Shown piece by piece: positions 35,005 through 43,655 of a stretch of DNA of 64,000 nucleotides. The stretch's first letter is position 1. Each line of letters starts with the position of its first letter. The notes below the pieces were generated by a model. It made no database searches and had not been told where the DNA came from. It was given only the letters and a program-made list of their open reading frames with translations. Made by a program: the position numbers and the translations under genes. The DNA comes from Balneola sp. (GTDB lineage: Bacteria; Bacteroidota; Rhodothermia; Balneolales; Balneolaceae), in the NCBI GenBank assembly GCA_028284195.1, contig JANQSE010000002.1, positions 620,001-684,000 of the forward strand. Reading direction: 5' to 3'.

Positions 35005-35665
35005 TGGTAATTCCTGGTCGGTATTCCGGCTGGGAGAAAAGGCCTGGCTGCTTACACCTCAGGTTGATTCGGGAAGCCTCGCTGTAATTCATCAGGCAGC
35101 AAACAGTTTAGAAAAGGCAAGCATTGCTTCACTGATTGATATTGTTCCAGCATATAATTCCCTCACGCTAATTTTTAGCCGCAAGAATATTGACTTGACT
35201 AAGGAGCTTTCTCATGTAAACTTTGCTTCAGAAATTCAGGATGTTCAAACTCATGTTGTGCAGGTTTGCTATGATCTGGGATTGGATTGGAAAGAGCTTG
35301 AAGCTCATTCCGGGATGTCGAAGGAAGAGATCATCACTATTCATAGTTCGGTTGATTATACTATCGCAATGATGGGCTTTCTTCCTGGATTTGTGTTTTT
35401 AGAAGGATTAGATGAGCGACTCTTTATTCCAAGAAAGGATAATCCACGGACTAAAATTCCGGCAAGCTCTGTTGGTATCGGTGGAAGTCAAACAGGCATT
35501 TACTCACTAGAAAGCCCTGGCGGCTGGCAGGTTATTGGTCGAACCCCTCAATCCTTTTTTGATGTACGAAATGAGCCGCCAGGTAAACTAAAAGCGGGAG
35601 ATAAAGTAGTTTTTGAATCTATTTCAAAAAATGAGTTCATAAAACTGAGTGGTCAAAATGGGTAA
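34979..35665 (+). CDS. pxpB: 5-oxoprolinase subunit B (KipI/DUF213 family)
   Basis: 228 residues. Carries the KipI/PxpB marks: VQVCYDLGLDWKELEAHSGM, HSSVDYTIAMMGFLPGFVFL split around residue 130, RKDNPRTKIPASSVGIGGSQ and YSLESPGGWQVIGRTP. In Bacillus, KipI was first studied as a kinase inhibitor, but the family is the B subunit of prokaryotic 5-oxoprolinase. It overlaps both neighbours. Confidence 0.92.
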   Translation: MELPSLQFNGNSWSVFRLGEKAWLLTPQVDSGSLAVIHQAANSLEKASIASLIDIVPAYNSLTLIFSRKNIDLTKELSHVNFASEIQDVQTHVVQVCYDLGLDWKELEAHSGMSKEEIITIHSSVDYTIAMMGFLPGFVFLEGLDERLFIPRKDNPRTKIPASSVGIGGSQTGIYSLESPGGWQVIGRTPQSFFDVRNEPPGKLKAGDKVVFESISKNEFIKLSGQNG

Positions 35666-36533
35666 ACTCACGGTGTTAAATGGCGGGCTTTTCACAACCA
35701 TTCAGGATGGGGGAAGAGAAGGTTACAGAAAGTTTGGGGTTCCGGTTTCGGGGATAATGGATGAACAAGCATACAAACTTGCTAATGAAATGGTGGGAAA
35801 TGCAACAAATGAACCGGTTTTGGAATGTACACTGAAAGGAGGAGAGTATCGCTTCGATGAAGATGCTATTGCAGTACTTACAGGAGCACCAATGAATCCA
35901 CAACTAAACAATGAACCTGTGAATTTGAATGCCTTTTTTAAGGTGAACCGGGGAGATATTTTGAAACTTGGTTTTGCAGAAAAAGGTTGCCGCACGTATG
36001 TAGCAATTCGCGGCCGCTGGAAAGTTCCAAAAGTTATGGAAAGCTGCTCGGCTTGCACGATGGGTAATTTTGGCGGCTTATTTGGGCGGGCTTTAGAAAA
36101 GGGAGATACCATAAGCTGGGAAAAGCTTGAAGGAGATTTCGATACTCGAGAAATTCTAAGCAATCAGATGCCTTATTACAGCTCAAAGATAACTGTTAAT
36201 TTTATTTCCGGGCCCGAATGGAATTGGTTGGATGAAAAAACTCAAAATTTTTTTTTAAATACTTCATTTAAAGTACACACGCAAAGCAACCGGATGGGAA
36301 TAAGGTTACGAAGTGATGAATCAATCAAAGTACCGGATAAACAAATAACATCATCCGGAGTTATTCCGGGAATCATCCAATTACCACCAAGCGGGCAGCC
36401 CATTATCCTGATGAAAGACGGACAAACGATAGGGGGTTATCTAAGGATCGGCAAAGTATTGGATATACATTTGAACCGATTAGCCCAGATTCCACCAAAT
36501 GGATATGTACGTTTTAAGAAAACGTTCTTTTGA
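35658..36533 (+). CDS. pxpC: 5-oxoprolinase subunit C (KipA/DUF183 family)
   Basis: 291 residues from the ATG at 35658, which overlaps the pxpB stop by 8 bases; a GTG at 35649 is an alternative. Marks: GGLFTTIQDGGREGYRKFGVP, shortened; VLTGAPMNPQLNNEPV; RTYVAIRGRWKVPKVMES; SNRMGIRLRSDE; and a C-terminal GQPIILMKDGQTIGGY. Biotin-dependent carboxyltransferase-like fold (AHS2) shared with urea amidolyase. It closes the operon, and a hairpin with a T run lies ~115 bases downstream. Confidence 0.93.
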   Translation: MGKLTVLNGGLFTTIQDGGREGYRKFGVPVSGIMDEQAYKLANEMVGNATNEPVLECTLKGGEYRFDEDAIAVLTGAPMNPQLNNEPVNLNAFFKVNRGDILKLGFAEKGCRTYVAIRGRWKVPKVMESCSACTMGNFGGLFGRALEKGDTISWEKLEGDFDTREILSNQMPYYSSKITVNFISGPEWNWLDEKTQNFFLNTSFKVHTQSNRMGIRLRSDESIKVPDKQITSSGVIPGIIQLPPSGQPIILMKDGQTIGGYLRIGKVLDIHLNRLAQIPPNGYVRFKKTFF

Positions 36534-36954
36534 GCGTAATGGTGATTATTCAATTTATGTTTTATACCGGGTTTGATTCGTTAAAAAGCCAAGTGTATTA
36601 ATCAGGTAGGCCTGTGCACCGGGTGATGCCTATTGTCTTACCACCCCAGCCATTCCCTTTGTAAAGGGAGGGGCTTTTTGTAATTCAGATCCTGATCGAG
36701 ATCGGGAGACGGCGCAATTTCAGTTCGAAGCAATTTCCGAATGGCGGGGATTCATCTTTTTAACGACCTCCCCTGGTTTCGAGCAGGTTTATGGAGGTTA
36801 ATACAAATAAGGAAGTGGTTCAAAGTTTCCGGAAGGCGAGCTCCGAATAACTTTTTAATGTAGCTCCAGGGTTATTTTAAGAGGCAATTCTCGAATGGTA
36901 CAGACTTATGCGGTGGCCAGCCTTCGGTGATGAATATCTCAACCCTGATAATTA
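36534..36954. other. 421-base non-coding region with structured elements
   Basis: No gene is supported. It holds the terminator-like hairpin at 36648-36679, a GATC-rich palindrome near 36689-36704, and a second hairpin ACCTCC/GGAGGT with inner CCTG/CAGG at 36766-36798. The rest has mixed composition resembling decayed or repeated intergenic sequence. The palindrome's CGATCGGG flavour recalls the hairpins at 29560-29639. Confidence 0.55.
36648..36679 (+). terminator. Terminator-like hairpin downstream of pxpC
   Basis: AGCC...TCCCTTT (36648-36660) pairs with AAAGGGA...GGCT (36663-36675), with a small internal bulge and a 2-base loop, followed by T residues to 36679. Distance from pxpC is ~115 bases, longer than usual. 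Confidence 0.55.
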
Positions 36955-37401
36955 TTAGTTAATCCAGCCTTCTTTGATTGATTTATCAGCGAACCAGACC
37001 AGGCCGATTGCAACTACAATAATCATGACAGTCATAACCATCCCTCCCGGGCCAAATACTTCGAAATTATTACTCATAAAAAATGAATGAACCATTTGAA
37101 CAAGAACCCCGGCCAGAGAAACAATTAATACTATTTTTGCGGCTTTCTTTTTTAACAAAAGCAGAAGGCATCCAATAGCTCCGCCCCAAACGGCAACTGC
37201 AAAAGCCCCGGTTGCCCAAGCGGGAGTATTTTCATACAAAGCTTGTTGATCTGCTGGGAGTTCGGCCATCACTTCGGGATTAGACATCAGCATCATTTGG
37301 CCGATATATGAGAAAACGCCAAGTAAATTCCAGACAAGTGCAATTCCTGCAACCACCCAAAACCAGGTTGGGATTTTTGGTGAAGTAGATTCTTCTGACA
37401 T
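36955..37401 (-). CDS. Small four-helix integral membrane protein
   Basis: 148 residues with helices near 12-34, 62-82, 88-108 and 117-137. After the second helix comes a lysine cluster (KKKAAK). Between helices 1 and 2 lies an acidic stretch (MSNPEVMAELPADQQ). Proteins like this are sometimes labelled sugar transporters in related genomes, but nothing in the sequence supports transport. Function unknown. Confidence 0.7.
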   Translation of the reverse strand: MSEESTSPKIPTWFWVVAGIALVWNLLGVFSYIGQMMLMSNPEVMAELPADQQALYENTPAWATGAFAVAVWGGAIGCLLLLLKKKAAKIVLIVSLAGVLVQMVHSFFMSNNFEVFGPGGMVMTVMIIVVAIGLVWFADKSIKEGWIN

Positions 37402-37490
37402 AGTAAAACGAGTTAGTTAGTATTGAAAAGTATCCTTAATACCTGCTTACCAGGCTGACTGATTGTAATCATAAAAATCTAAAAAAAGAA

Positions 37491-38015
37491 CTAAGTAATG
37501 CTCTTGATACTTTCCAGGTGGTGGTAGTTATGATAAGTTGTAAAATATAACAGTTCACGAACAGTGCATTTTCCAAGAAGCGGATGTGGAGCAACTACGG
37601 TACTTAACTGTTCTTCATTCCATTTTTGTAGCACTTTTATTAGGTTTATTTTTTCTTTTTCGTAGGCGGCTAAAAGAGCTTCTTTTTGATCGATGTTAAT
37701 AGCAGGGGGAATGTAAGGGGCTGAGGCCTGCCCACCTGCTTTCAGTTTTTCTTTGTACTTTACTACCAACTCATTGTAAGTGCGTTCTTTTCGGTTACGC
37801 GTGCCAAAGCGGAATTTTAGCAGAAATTTAGGAAGCCCCATTCCTGTACTTAGCGGTTTTACACTTTTAATGAGATGGTCGAGTTGTTGGCCTGTACTCC
37901 ATTTACCATCTGCTTTTGAACGGTCGAATAAGGAATCATCCTGATTTCTTATAAACCCAATTACCTCATCGAACGCTGCATACAAATCATTTTCTATTTC
38001 ATCCCGTGTTTTCAA
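37491..38015 (-). CDS. DinB/YfiT-like superfamily protein
   Basis: 174 residues, four-helix DinB fold. Conserved histidines expected for metal binding appear at GQQLDHLIKSVKPL and near the end in YFTTYHNYHHLESI (HxxxH-type). DinB-like proteins include bacillithiol transferases and thiol-dependent hydrolases; since a YtxJ protein is encoded at 43248, bacillithiol is a plausible cofactor, though this is inference. Next to an M28 peptidase on the same strand (10-base gap). Confidence 0.85.
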   Translation of the reverse strand: MKTRDEIENDLYAAFDEVIGFIRNQDDSLFDRSKADGKWSTGQQLDHLIKSVKPLSTGMGLPKFLLKFRFGTRNRKERTYNELVVKYKEKLKAGGQASAPYIPPAINIDQKEALLAAYEKEKINLIKVLQKWNEEQLSTVVAPHPLLGKCTVRELLYFTTYHNYHHLESIKSIT

Positions 38016-38025
38016 AATAGATCCT

Positions 38026-39321
38026 TTAATTCAATTCAGAAGTATTAACTCTGGTTGGTGTGTCTTTGCCAGAAACAATGCCTACGGCCGCTTTCGAAAT
38101 AGCTTTTATGGTATTTGTTAAATGGGCTACATCGATCGTTTCAAACTCGTCACTTACCTGGTGATAATCAGGGTCAACATCGATAGGCGTGGTGCTGATA
38201 GTGTGTGCAGGAACACCTAAACGAGCCAAAGTTGCATTGTCGGATCTGTAAAAAAGATTTTGAGTGGGATAAGGATCCGGATAGAATTCATAGATGGTGC
38301 CTTCTGCACTTTTTTGGAGAAGCTCTCCAAAAGTGGATTTATCGAATCCGGTAATCCAGGCTGTGTTAGGCCCTTCAACCGCCGGTTTGCCAATCATTTC
38401 TATGTTAAACATGGCCATGATTTTTTCAGGATCGAATTGCCTGGAAAAGTATTGCGAGCCATACCCGCCGGATTCTTCTGCTGTAAATGCAACGAATACT
38501 AACGTTCTTTCCGGCTTATCAAGGCTTTTAAAGTATCTTGCCAGCTCAATTACTGCGGTTGTTCCCGAGGCATTATCGTTTGCTCCGTTTGCAATGGAAT
38601 CTGTTCCTGCTTCCTGAACCGGCCTTATTCCAATATGATCGTAGTGAGCCGAGAAAAGAACGTATTCATCGGTACGGTTTCCCTTAATCATTCCTGCAAC
38701 ATTTGCCATTTCAATGGTTTCTACGTTTTTGGAAATGGAGATTTTGAAATTTTTATTTGGTGGTTTGTTTGCAAGAACGAACACTTTATTCCCATTTTGC
38801 TCATTCGGAAAAGTTCTGCTTGCCCGCGAAAAAAAGCGTTGATAGCGTATAAATATATCTTTATGCGATGGATCGGCAAATACAAGTACTTCGCCATCCA
38901 TATTTCTGATTTTTCCAAACTCAGCTCTGAAATCAGCATCTTTTCCAAGCTCTATAATAGCAGCATCTTTATCAGATGTCCATTCAATTGAATTGTTATC
39001 TGCCAATACAAAAAATTGATCGGGTTTTACTGTCGCATTTCTAAAATTAAAATTGGCTTCATCAATAGTAATAGAATAGATGTTAAATTTCTGCCGATAG
39101 TCATTTTGATTTGATAAAGCCTGAAGCCCTGCTCTCTTAAATTCCCCGGCTATAAAATCAGCTGCTTTTTCTATATCAGGTGTAAATGCATGGCGGCCTC
39201 TCATCTCGTCAGCACTTAAGGTTTTAAGAATGTGTGCTGTGCTTTTGCCTGAAAACTGATAAGGTGTGGTTTGGCATTGAATAAATAAAACTGCTGATGC
39301 AATAAAAATGGGTAATCTCAT
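38026..39321 (-). CDS. M28 family zinc peptidase, lipoprotein
   Basis: 431 residues; lipobox FIQC (Cys16). A long N-terminal region (~20-220) with a PA-like domain precedes the peptidase core: SAHYDHIG, NGANDNASGT, FTAEESGGYG, NIEMIG, and a late Tyr-His pair PDYHQVSDEFETID. It is the second M28 lipoprotein in the window; the first (2484) is shorter and lacks the insert. Possible roles are peptide scavenging or dipeptidyl activity in the periplasm. It shares a strand with the DinB gene. Confidence 0.88.
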   Translation of the reverse strand: MRLPIFIASAVLFIQCQTTPYQFSGKSTAHILKTLSADEMRGRHAFTPDIEKAADFIAGEFKRAGLQALSNQNDYRQKFNIYSITIDEANFNFRNATVKPDQFFVLADNNSIEWTSDKDAAIIELGKDADFRAEFGKIRNMDGEVLVFADPSHKDIFIRYQRFFSRASRTFPNEQNGNKVFVLANKPPNKNFKISISKNVETIEMANVAGMIKGNRTDEYVLFSAHYDHIGIRPVQEAGTDSIANGANDNASGTTAVIELARYFKSLDKPERTLVFVAFTAEESGGYGSQYFSRQFDPEKIMAMFNIEMIGKPAVEGPNTAWITGFDKSTFGELLQKSAEGTIYEFYPDPYPTQNLFYRSDNATLARLGVPAHTISTTPIDVDPDYHQVSDEFETIDVAHLTNTIKAISKAAVGIVSGKDTPTRVNTSELN

Positions 39322-39384
39322 AATGCTTTTAATTGTTTGAAAATGAGTATAGCAAAGCCTGAACTTGAAAGAAGTAAAATCTTT

Positions 39385-42165
39385 CTAGCTTTCAGGGGCC
39401 CACCTTTCTATGGCCTCTTTTAATAAGTGGATTGTAATGGGCTTTGGCACGAAGTCATTCATTCCGGCATCCATGCATCGTTTTTTGTCCTCAGGCATTG
39501 CGTTGGCAGTCATGGCTATTATCGGGATTGGATTATTCGTTTCCTCCATAATTTTTTTTGTGGCCTCAATACCATCCATAACAGGCATTTCCACATCCAT
39601 AAAAATCAGATCATAACTACCTTTAACGACCATATTAAAAGCTTCTAAGCCGTTTTCTACTATTACAGGGTTGTATCCTAATTTTTCAAGCAAGCGAAAT
39701 GCTACTTTCTGATTAAAAATATTATCCTCAGCTACAAGGATTTTAAGTGGTTTAACTTCTTCCTGTGTTTCAACCGGATCGGAATGAGTAGTGTGTACAT
39801 CACGAACAAAAAGCTTTTCGAGTTCCCGGAAAAGCTGAGATTGTTTAACCGGTTTTGAAAGGTGGAGATTAAACAGATCTTTGTGATGTTTAGAGTTTAA
39901 AGCATATATCGAACTCATTAATACCAGTGGTAATTTATCCTTACTCCATTTGCTTCGGATTTTTTTTGCCAGGTCCACGCCATCTTGTTCAGGCATCTGC
40001 ATATCTAAAATTATAAAATCAAAATTACCCAGCTTTTCCAGGTTATTGATTATGTAATTGGGATCGGTTGATGTTACCAAATCAAGCTTTTGTTGTTTGC
40101 TTTGGTGATGGATGATTTTAAGATTCGTAGTATTGTCGTCTATCACAAGCACTTTTTTACCTTCCAGAGCAGAGGAGTGGTACGCCTTTTTTATGGACGT
40201 ACCTTTTTTAACTTTTATAAAGAATTTAAAAGTAGTTCCTTTTTCGGGTTCGCTATGCACTTCAATGGTGCCACCCAATGCTTCAATCAATCTTTTGCTG
40301 ATGGTTAAGCCCAGGCCGGTACCACCATATTTTCTGGTAGTGCTTGCATCAACCTGGGAAAAGCTTTGGAACAACTTTTGCATGTCCTTCTCAGAAATTC
40401 CTATACCTGTGTCTTTGACCGATACAACTAATTTTGCTGCATTTTCTTTCTCCTGATCATCTTGCATACTAATTTGAAGAAAAATTTCTCCTTTCTCAGT
40501 GAACTTTATGGCGTTGTTAATGAGATTGATCAGTATTTGTTGAAGCTTGACCGAGTCACTGATGATCGAAGAAGATACTGAGTCATCTATATCGTAGATC
40601 AATTCCAGTGCAGAGTTTACATTTAAAGGTGCAACTACCTCTAGCGCATTTTCGATAATTTCCCGTGCTTCGAATTCTGATTCGTCAATTTCAATTTTAC
40701 TGGATTCAATTTTAGAGTAATCCAGAATATTGTTGATGATGGAAAGAAGATTTTCTCCGCTTAGCTTAATAGTGTTGATAAAGTCAGTTTGTTTGGCGTT
40801 AAGCGAGGTGTCTTTAAGTAATTCTGATAAACCAATAACAGCGTTTAAAGGTGTTCGGATTTCATGGCTCATCGTGGAAAGAAACTGTGACTTCGCCTTA
40901 GAAGCGGCTTCTGCTTTACTAGTGGCACGTTTAAGAGAAATTGCAAACCGGTACGAAAGCACCAGCGACTGAAAGAAAAAGAAAAAGATATACCCAAGAG
41001 CATTAAATAAAAGAGAACTTGTGAAGAACCCTAAGTACACCATCATTTCGTACAGAAAGACAAAGAAAACAACCCCTGTACTTGCCAAGGCAAATTGTGC
41101 GCCATCCCGTTTGTTAACTACAGCCCGCACATAAATCCAAAATGCGTATATGATGTATGTAATCAGAATTATAAAATAGGGAAGTACTAATTTTGTAAAC
41201 AAAGCCGGAGGTAATAATATGGCAGCTGTTACAAAAACGATCGAGATCCAGCTTAAAATCTCGATCAATCTTCGGGAGGTTTCTTTTGGATATAAATGCA
41301 ATGTATAAATCCCAAAGAATAACCCGGAAAGAAACAGCGTGATATATTCCAGCCTTAGAGTTAAGACCCATGGAATTTCTGGGAGCAAATAGTGCAACGG
41401 GTAAATCCCAAACCCTATAATTCGGTAGCTGTATACCAGACAGAATATCGCAAAATACAGGATGGCTTTTTCATGTTTGCCGAACAGGTAAAGCCCTAAA
41501 AAGAAAAAACCACCCATTAAAAGTGTACCTGTTAATATATAAGCATAGGCAAGTTTGTTTTCACGGCTTTGAGCCAGTTTTGTGCTTTCTCCCAAAATAA
41601 TGGATTGGGATGCTCCACCTCTTTGGTGATGAAAGTTTGCTATATGGAGAATTAGTTCTACTTCATCACTTTTATTTACATCGAAAAGAATGGTTTGAGG
41701 TATCCACTTTGGGATATAATTCTTTTTTGAAGTTGCAACCCTGCCGTTTTGAGCAATAAGTTTGCCATTACAATAAAGCTTGTACGATGAGTAGAAGTCT
41801 GGTATTTCCAGAGAAAGAGACGGATATGACTTTGGGAGCAAAATAGTAAGGCGATAAGTAGCATATCCGCTTGGTTCTAATCCGCTGTTCCATAGCTGAG
41901 TAAAAGATCTGTAGTTTTTTACTTCTTTGGCTTTAAGCTCATCGGATGTAAGTAATTCCCTCCAATAAAATTCCCAGTTTCCATCCAGCATTACGGGGTC
42001 TTGAGTACGGAAATTATATTCCCTCAAATTTATAATACCTTTTTCTATAATAGGCTGTGCTTTAGCTTGTTGTGCAACACTAAAAAGTACCAATAACGTT
42101 ACAGCCGTAATGGAAATGCAAACCCAGTTACATTTATACTCATTAAAATTGAAAACGCATTTCAT
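39385..42165 (-). CDS. Hybrid sensor histidine kinase with 7TMR-DISM sensor and two receiver domains
   Basis: 926 residues. Signal-like N-terminus, then an extracytoplasmic beta domain (~40-195; LDGNWEFYW), seven helices (~207-410; 7TMR-DISM), HisKA with His434 (MSHEIRTP), HATPase with NLINNAIKF, DTGIGI and GGTGLGL, a first receiver (Asp721 in ILDMQMP), and a second (Asp857 in FMDVEMP). The output partner is missing here: no response regulator or HPt lies nearby. It follows TerC by 42 bases and may be cotranscribed. Confidence 0.92.
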   Translation of the reverse strand: MKCVFNFNEYKCNWVCISITAVTLLVLFSVAQQAKAQPIIEKGIINLREYNFRTQDPVMLDGNWEFYWRELLTSDELKAKEVKNYRSFTQLWNSGLEPSGYATYRLTILLPKSYPSLSLEIPDFYSSYKLYCNGKLIAQNGRVATSKKNYIPKWIPQTILFDVNKSDEVELILHIANFHHQRGGASQSIILGESTKLAQSRENKLAYAYILTGTLLMGGFFFLGLYLFGKHEKAILYFAIFCLVYSYRIIGFGIYPLHYLLPEIPWVLTLRLEYITLFLSGLFFGIYTLHLYPKETSRRLIEILSWISIVFVTAAILLPPALFTKLVLPYFIILITYIIYAFWIYVRAVVNKRDGAQFALASTGVVFFVFLYEMMVYLGFFTSSLLFNALGYIFFFFFQSLVLSYRFAISLKRATSKAEAASKAKSQFLSTMSHEIRTPLNAVIGLSELLKDTSLNAKQTDFINTIKLSGENLLSIINNILDYSKIESSKIEIDESEFEAREIIENALEVVAPLNVNSALELIYDIDDSVSSSIISDSVKLQQILINLINNAIKFTEKGEIFLQISMQDDQEKENAAKLVVSVKDTGIGISEKDMQKLFQSFSQVDASTTRKYGGTGLGLTISKRLIEALGGTIEVHSEPEKGTTFKFFIKVKKGTSIKKAYHSSALEGKKVLVIDDNTTNLKIIHHQSKQQKLDLVTSTDPNYIINNLEKLGNFDFIILDMQMPEQDGVDLAKKIRSKWSKDKLPLVLMSSIYALNSKHHKDLFNLHLSKPVKQSQLFRELEKLFVRDVHTTHSDPVETQEEVKPLKILVAEDNIFNQKVAFRLLEKLGYNPVIVENGLEAFNMVVKGSYDLIFMDVEMPVMDGIEATKKIMEETNNPIPIIAMTANAMPEDKKRCMDAGMNDFVPKPITIHLLKEAIERWAPES

Positions 42166-42207
42166 CCTTAAAATGTAGCAAAAAAAGAATACGAAAATGC
42201 TGAAAAA

Positions 42208-42933
42208 TTATGAGTTTGTTTCAGCAGGCTCTGTTGCTTCTTTTGCTAATGCTTTTTTGTTTTTTGAATAGCGCATTTGCAGCAGTTCAACAAACAAAGC
42301 AAATCCCATAGGTAAATAGATATAAGCTTTAGGTACCTCCTTATGTAACCCTTCCATAAAAATGGTGATCCCAATTGTAATGAGAAAAGAAAGCGCAAGG
42401 ATCTTTAGTGCGGGATTAGCAAGGATAAATTCCCCAATGGGTTTTGCGAAAATCAGGATTATTATAAAAGCAAGAACTACAGCCGTTGCTATTACCCAGG
42501 TAACATTTGTAAGTCCTATTGCAGTAATCACAGAATCAACAGAAAAAACCATATCCAACAATACTATTTGAGTTACTACTGAGCCAAAAGAATCTTTAAC
42601 ATTTGCAGTTGTATCAAGCTCATCTTTTAATTCAATAGTATGATGAATTTCTTTTACTGCTTTATACAGAAGGAATAGCCCACCCGCTAAGAGTATTAGG
42701 TCTCTAATTGAAAACTCCATGAATACAGGTTGGGTAAGCCCGGTAAGCCGAAGGAGTAGAAACAGGATCAATATTCGTGCAATCATAGCCAATGCTAAAC
42801 CGATAACCCGTGCTTTTTGCTGGTGTTTTTTTTCAAGGCGACTGACGAGAATAGTTATTACCAGAATGTTATCTACACCAAGTACTAACTCTAACCCAAT
42901 GAGTAATGCGAAAACACCAATTATATCTGCCAT
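42208..42933 (-). CDS. TerC family integral membrane protein
   Basis: 241 residues, seven to nine helices. Conserved acidic TerC motifs are present in pairs: LVLGVDNILVITILVSR and LDMVFSVDSVITAIG. TerC/Alx-like proteins are linked to tellurite resistance, metal (Mn) export for secreted enzymes, and pH response. No other ter genes are nearby. The cytoplasmic tail is short and charged. Confidence 0.9.
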   Translation of the reverse strand: MADIIGVFALLIGLELVLGVDNILVITILVSRLEKKHQQKARVIGLALAMIARILILFLLLRLTGLTQPVFMEFSIRDLILLAGGLFLLYKAVKEIHHTIELKDELDTTANVKDSFGSVVTQIVLLDMVFSVDSVITAIGLTNVTWVIATAVVLAFIIILIFAKPIGEFILANPALKILALSFLITIGITIFMEGLHKEVPKAYIYLPMGFALFVELLQMRYSKNKKALAKEATEPAETNS

Positions 42934-43247
42934 AAAAACTTTTTACCTGAAGATGGGTAAAGCAATAAGTATTTTCAAGAAGCCAGATTAAAACCCTGCT
43001 CTCTTATTTTTTGGAATATCATTTTGAAATAAACTCTGTGTTGCTACATAGAACTTAAAACTCTTGGATGGAATTAAAATTTAAAAACCAATTACTGCAT
43101 GGCGGATCATAGTTGGTTGAAATCAGCTTAGTTTCCAAAATTAAATGGGTATTAGCCTTTAAATTTTTTCTTTATAATAAAAAGTAAAACACTTCAAGTT
43201 CCGTAAATATCATCCTAGTGCAATATATTCATCAAAAAAAAATGGTT
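42934..43247. other. 314-base intergenic region, AT-rich
   Basis: Divergent space between TerC and ytxJ. I see no RNA gene, strong hairpin or conserved frame. It presumably carries both promoters, but no element is recognisable. Confidence 0.5.
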
Positions 43248-43655
43248 ATGGGAATTTTTGATAAGATAGGAAAAGCTTTTAGTAGCGATTATGATGACTC
43301 AGAGAAAAAGCAATACTGGAAGCCTGTTCGCACTCTCGAAAATATTGAAGAGATGATGCTTACTTCGAATGAAAAAATCCAGATTGTGTTTAAACACAGT
43401 ACAAGTTGCGGAGTAAGCTTTTTTGCCATGAAGGGTTTAAATATTCCTGAAATCCTGGAAAGCGAACAGTTCGATTTGAATATTATTGATGTGATCCGGG
43501 ACCGGCAGGTTTCTTTAAGTTTTGCTGAAAGAGTTAATGTGAAACATGAATCTCCACAGCTTTTTATACTAAAAGATGGCGAAGTAAAATGGCACGGTTC
43601 TCATCATTTGGTTTCTGCAAATAATTTGATGAATGCAGTTGTTACAAATCAATAA
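43248..43655 (+). CDS. ytxJ: Bacillithiol system redox-active protein YtxJ
   Basis: 135 residues from the ATG at 43248 (MGIFDKIGKAF); an ATG 6 bases upstream or a GTG at 43218 would add unlike residues. Motif FKHSTSCGVSFFAMKGL matches the YtxJ (DUF2847) thioredoxin-like motif, with a monothiol cysteine, and the PQLFILKDGEVKWHGSHH end is conserved. YtxJ proteins are predicted monothiol bacilliredoxins, removing bacillithiol from proteins. It suggests this organism makes bacillithiol. Tail-to-tail overlap of 7 bases with the GGT gene. Confidence 0.88.
   Translation: MGIFDKIGKAFSSDYDDSEKKQYWKPVRTLENIEEMMLTSNEKIQIVFKHSTSCGVSFFAMKGLNIPEILESEQFDLNIIDVIRDRQVSLSFAERVNVKHESPQLFILKDGEVKWHGSHHLVSANNLMNAVVTNQ

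Noticed and set aside
36955-37401. Sugar transporter label for the four-helix protein
   Set aside because: Too small, and no transporter motif; such a label appears to be inherited annotation only.
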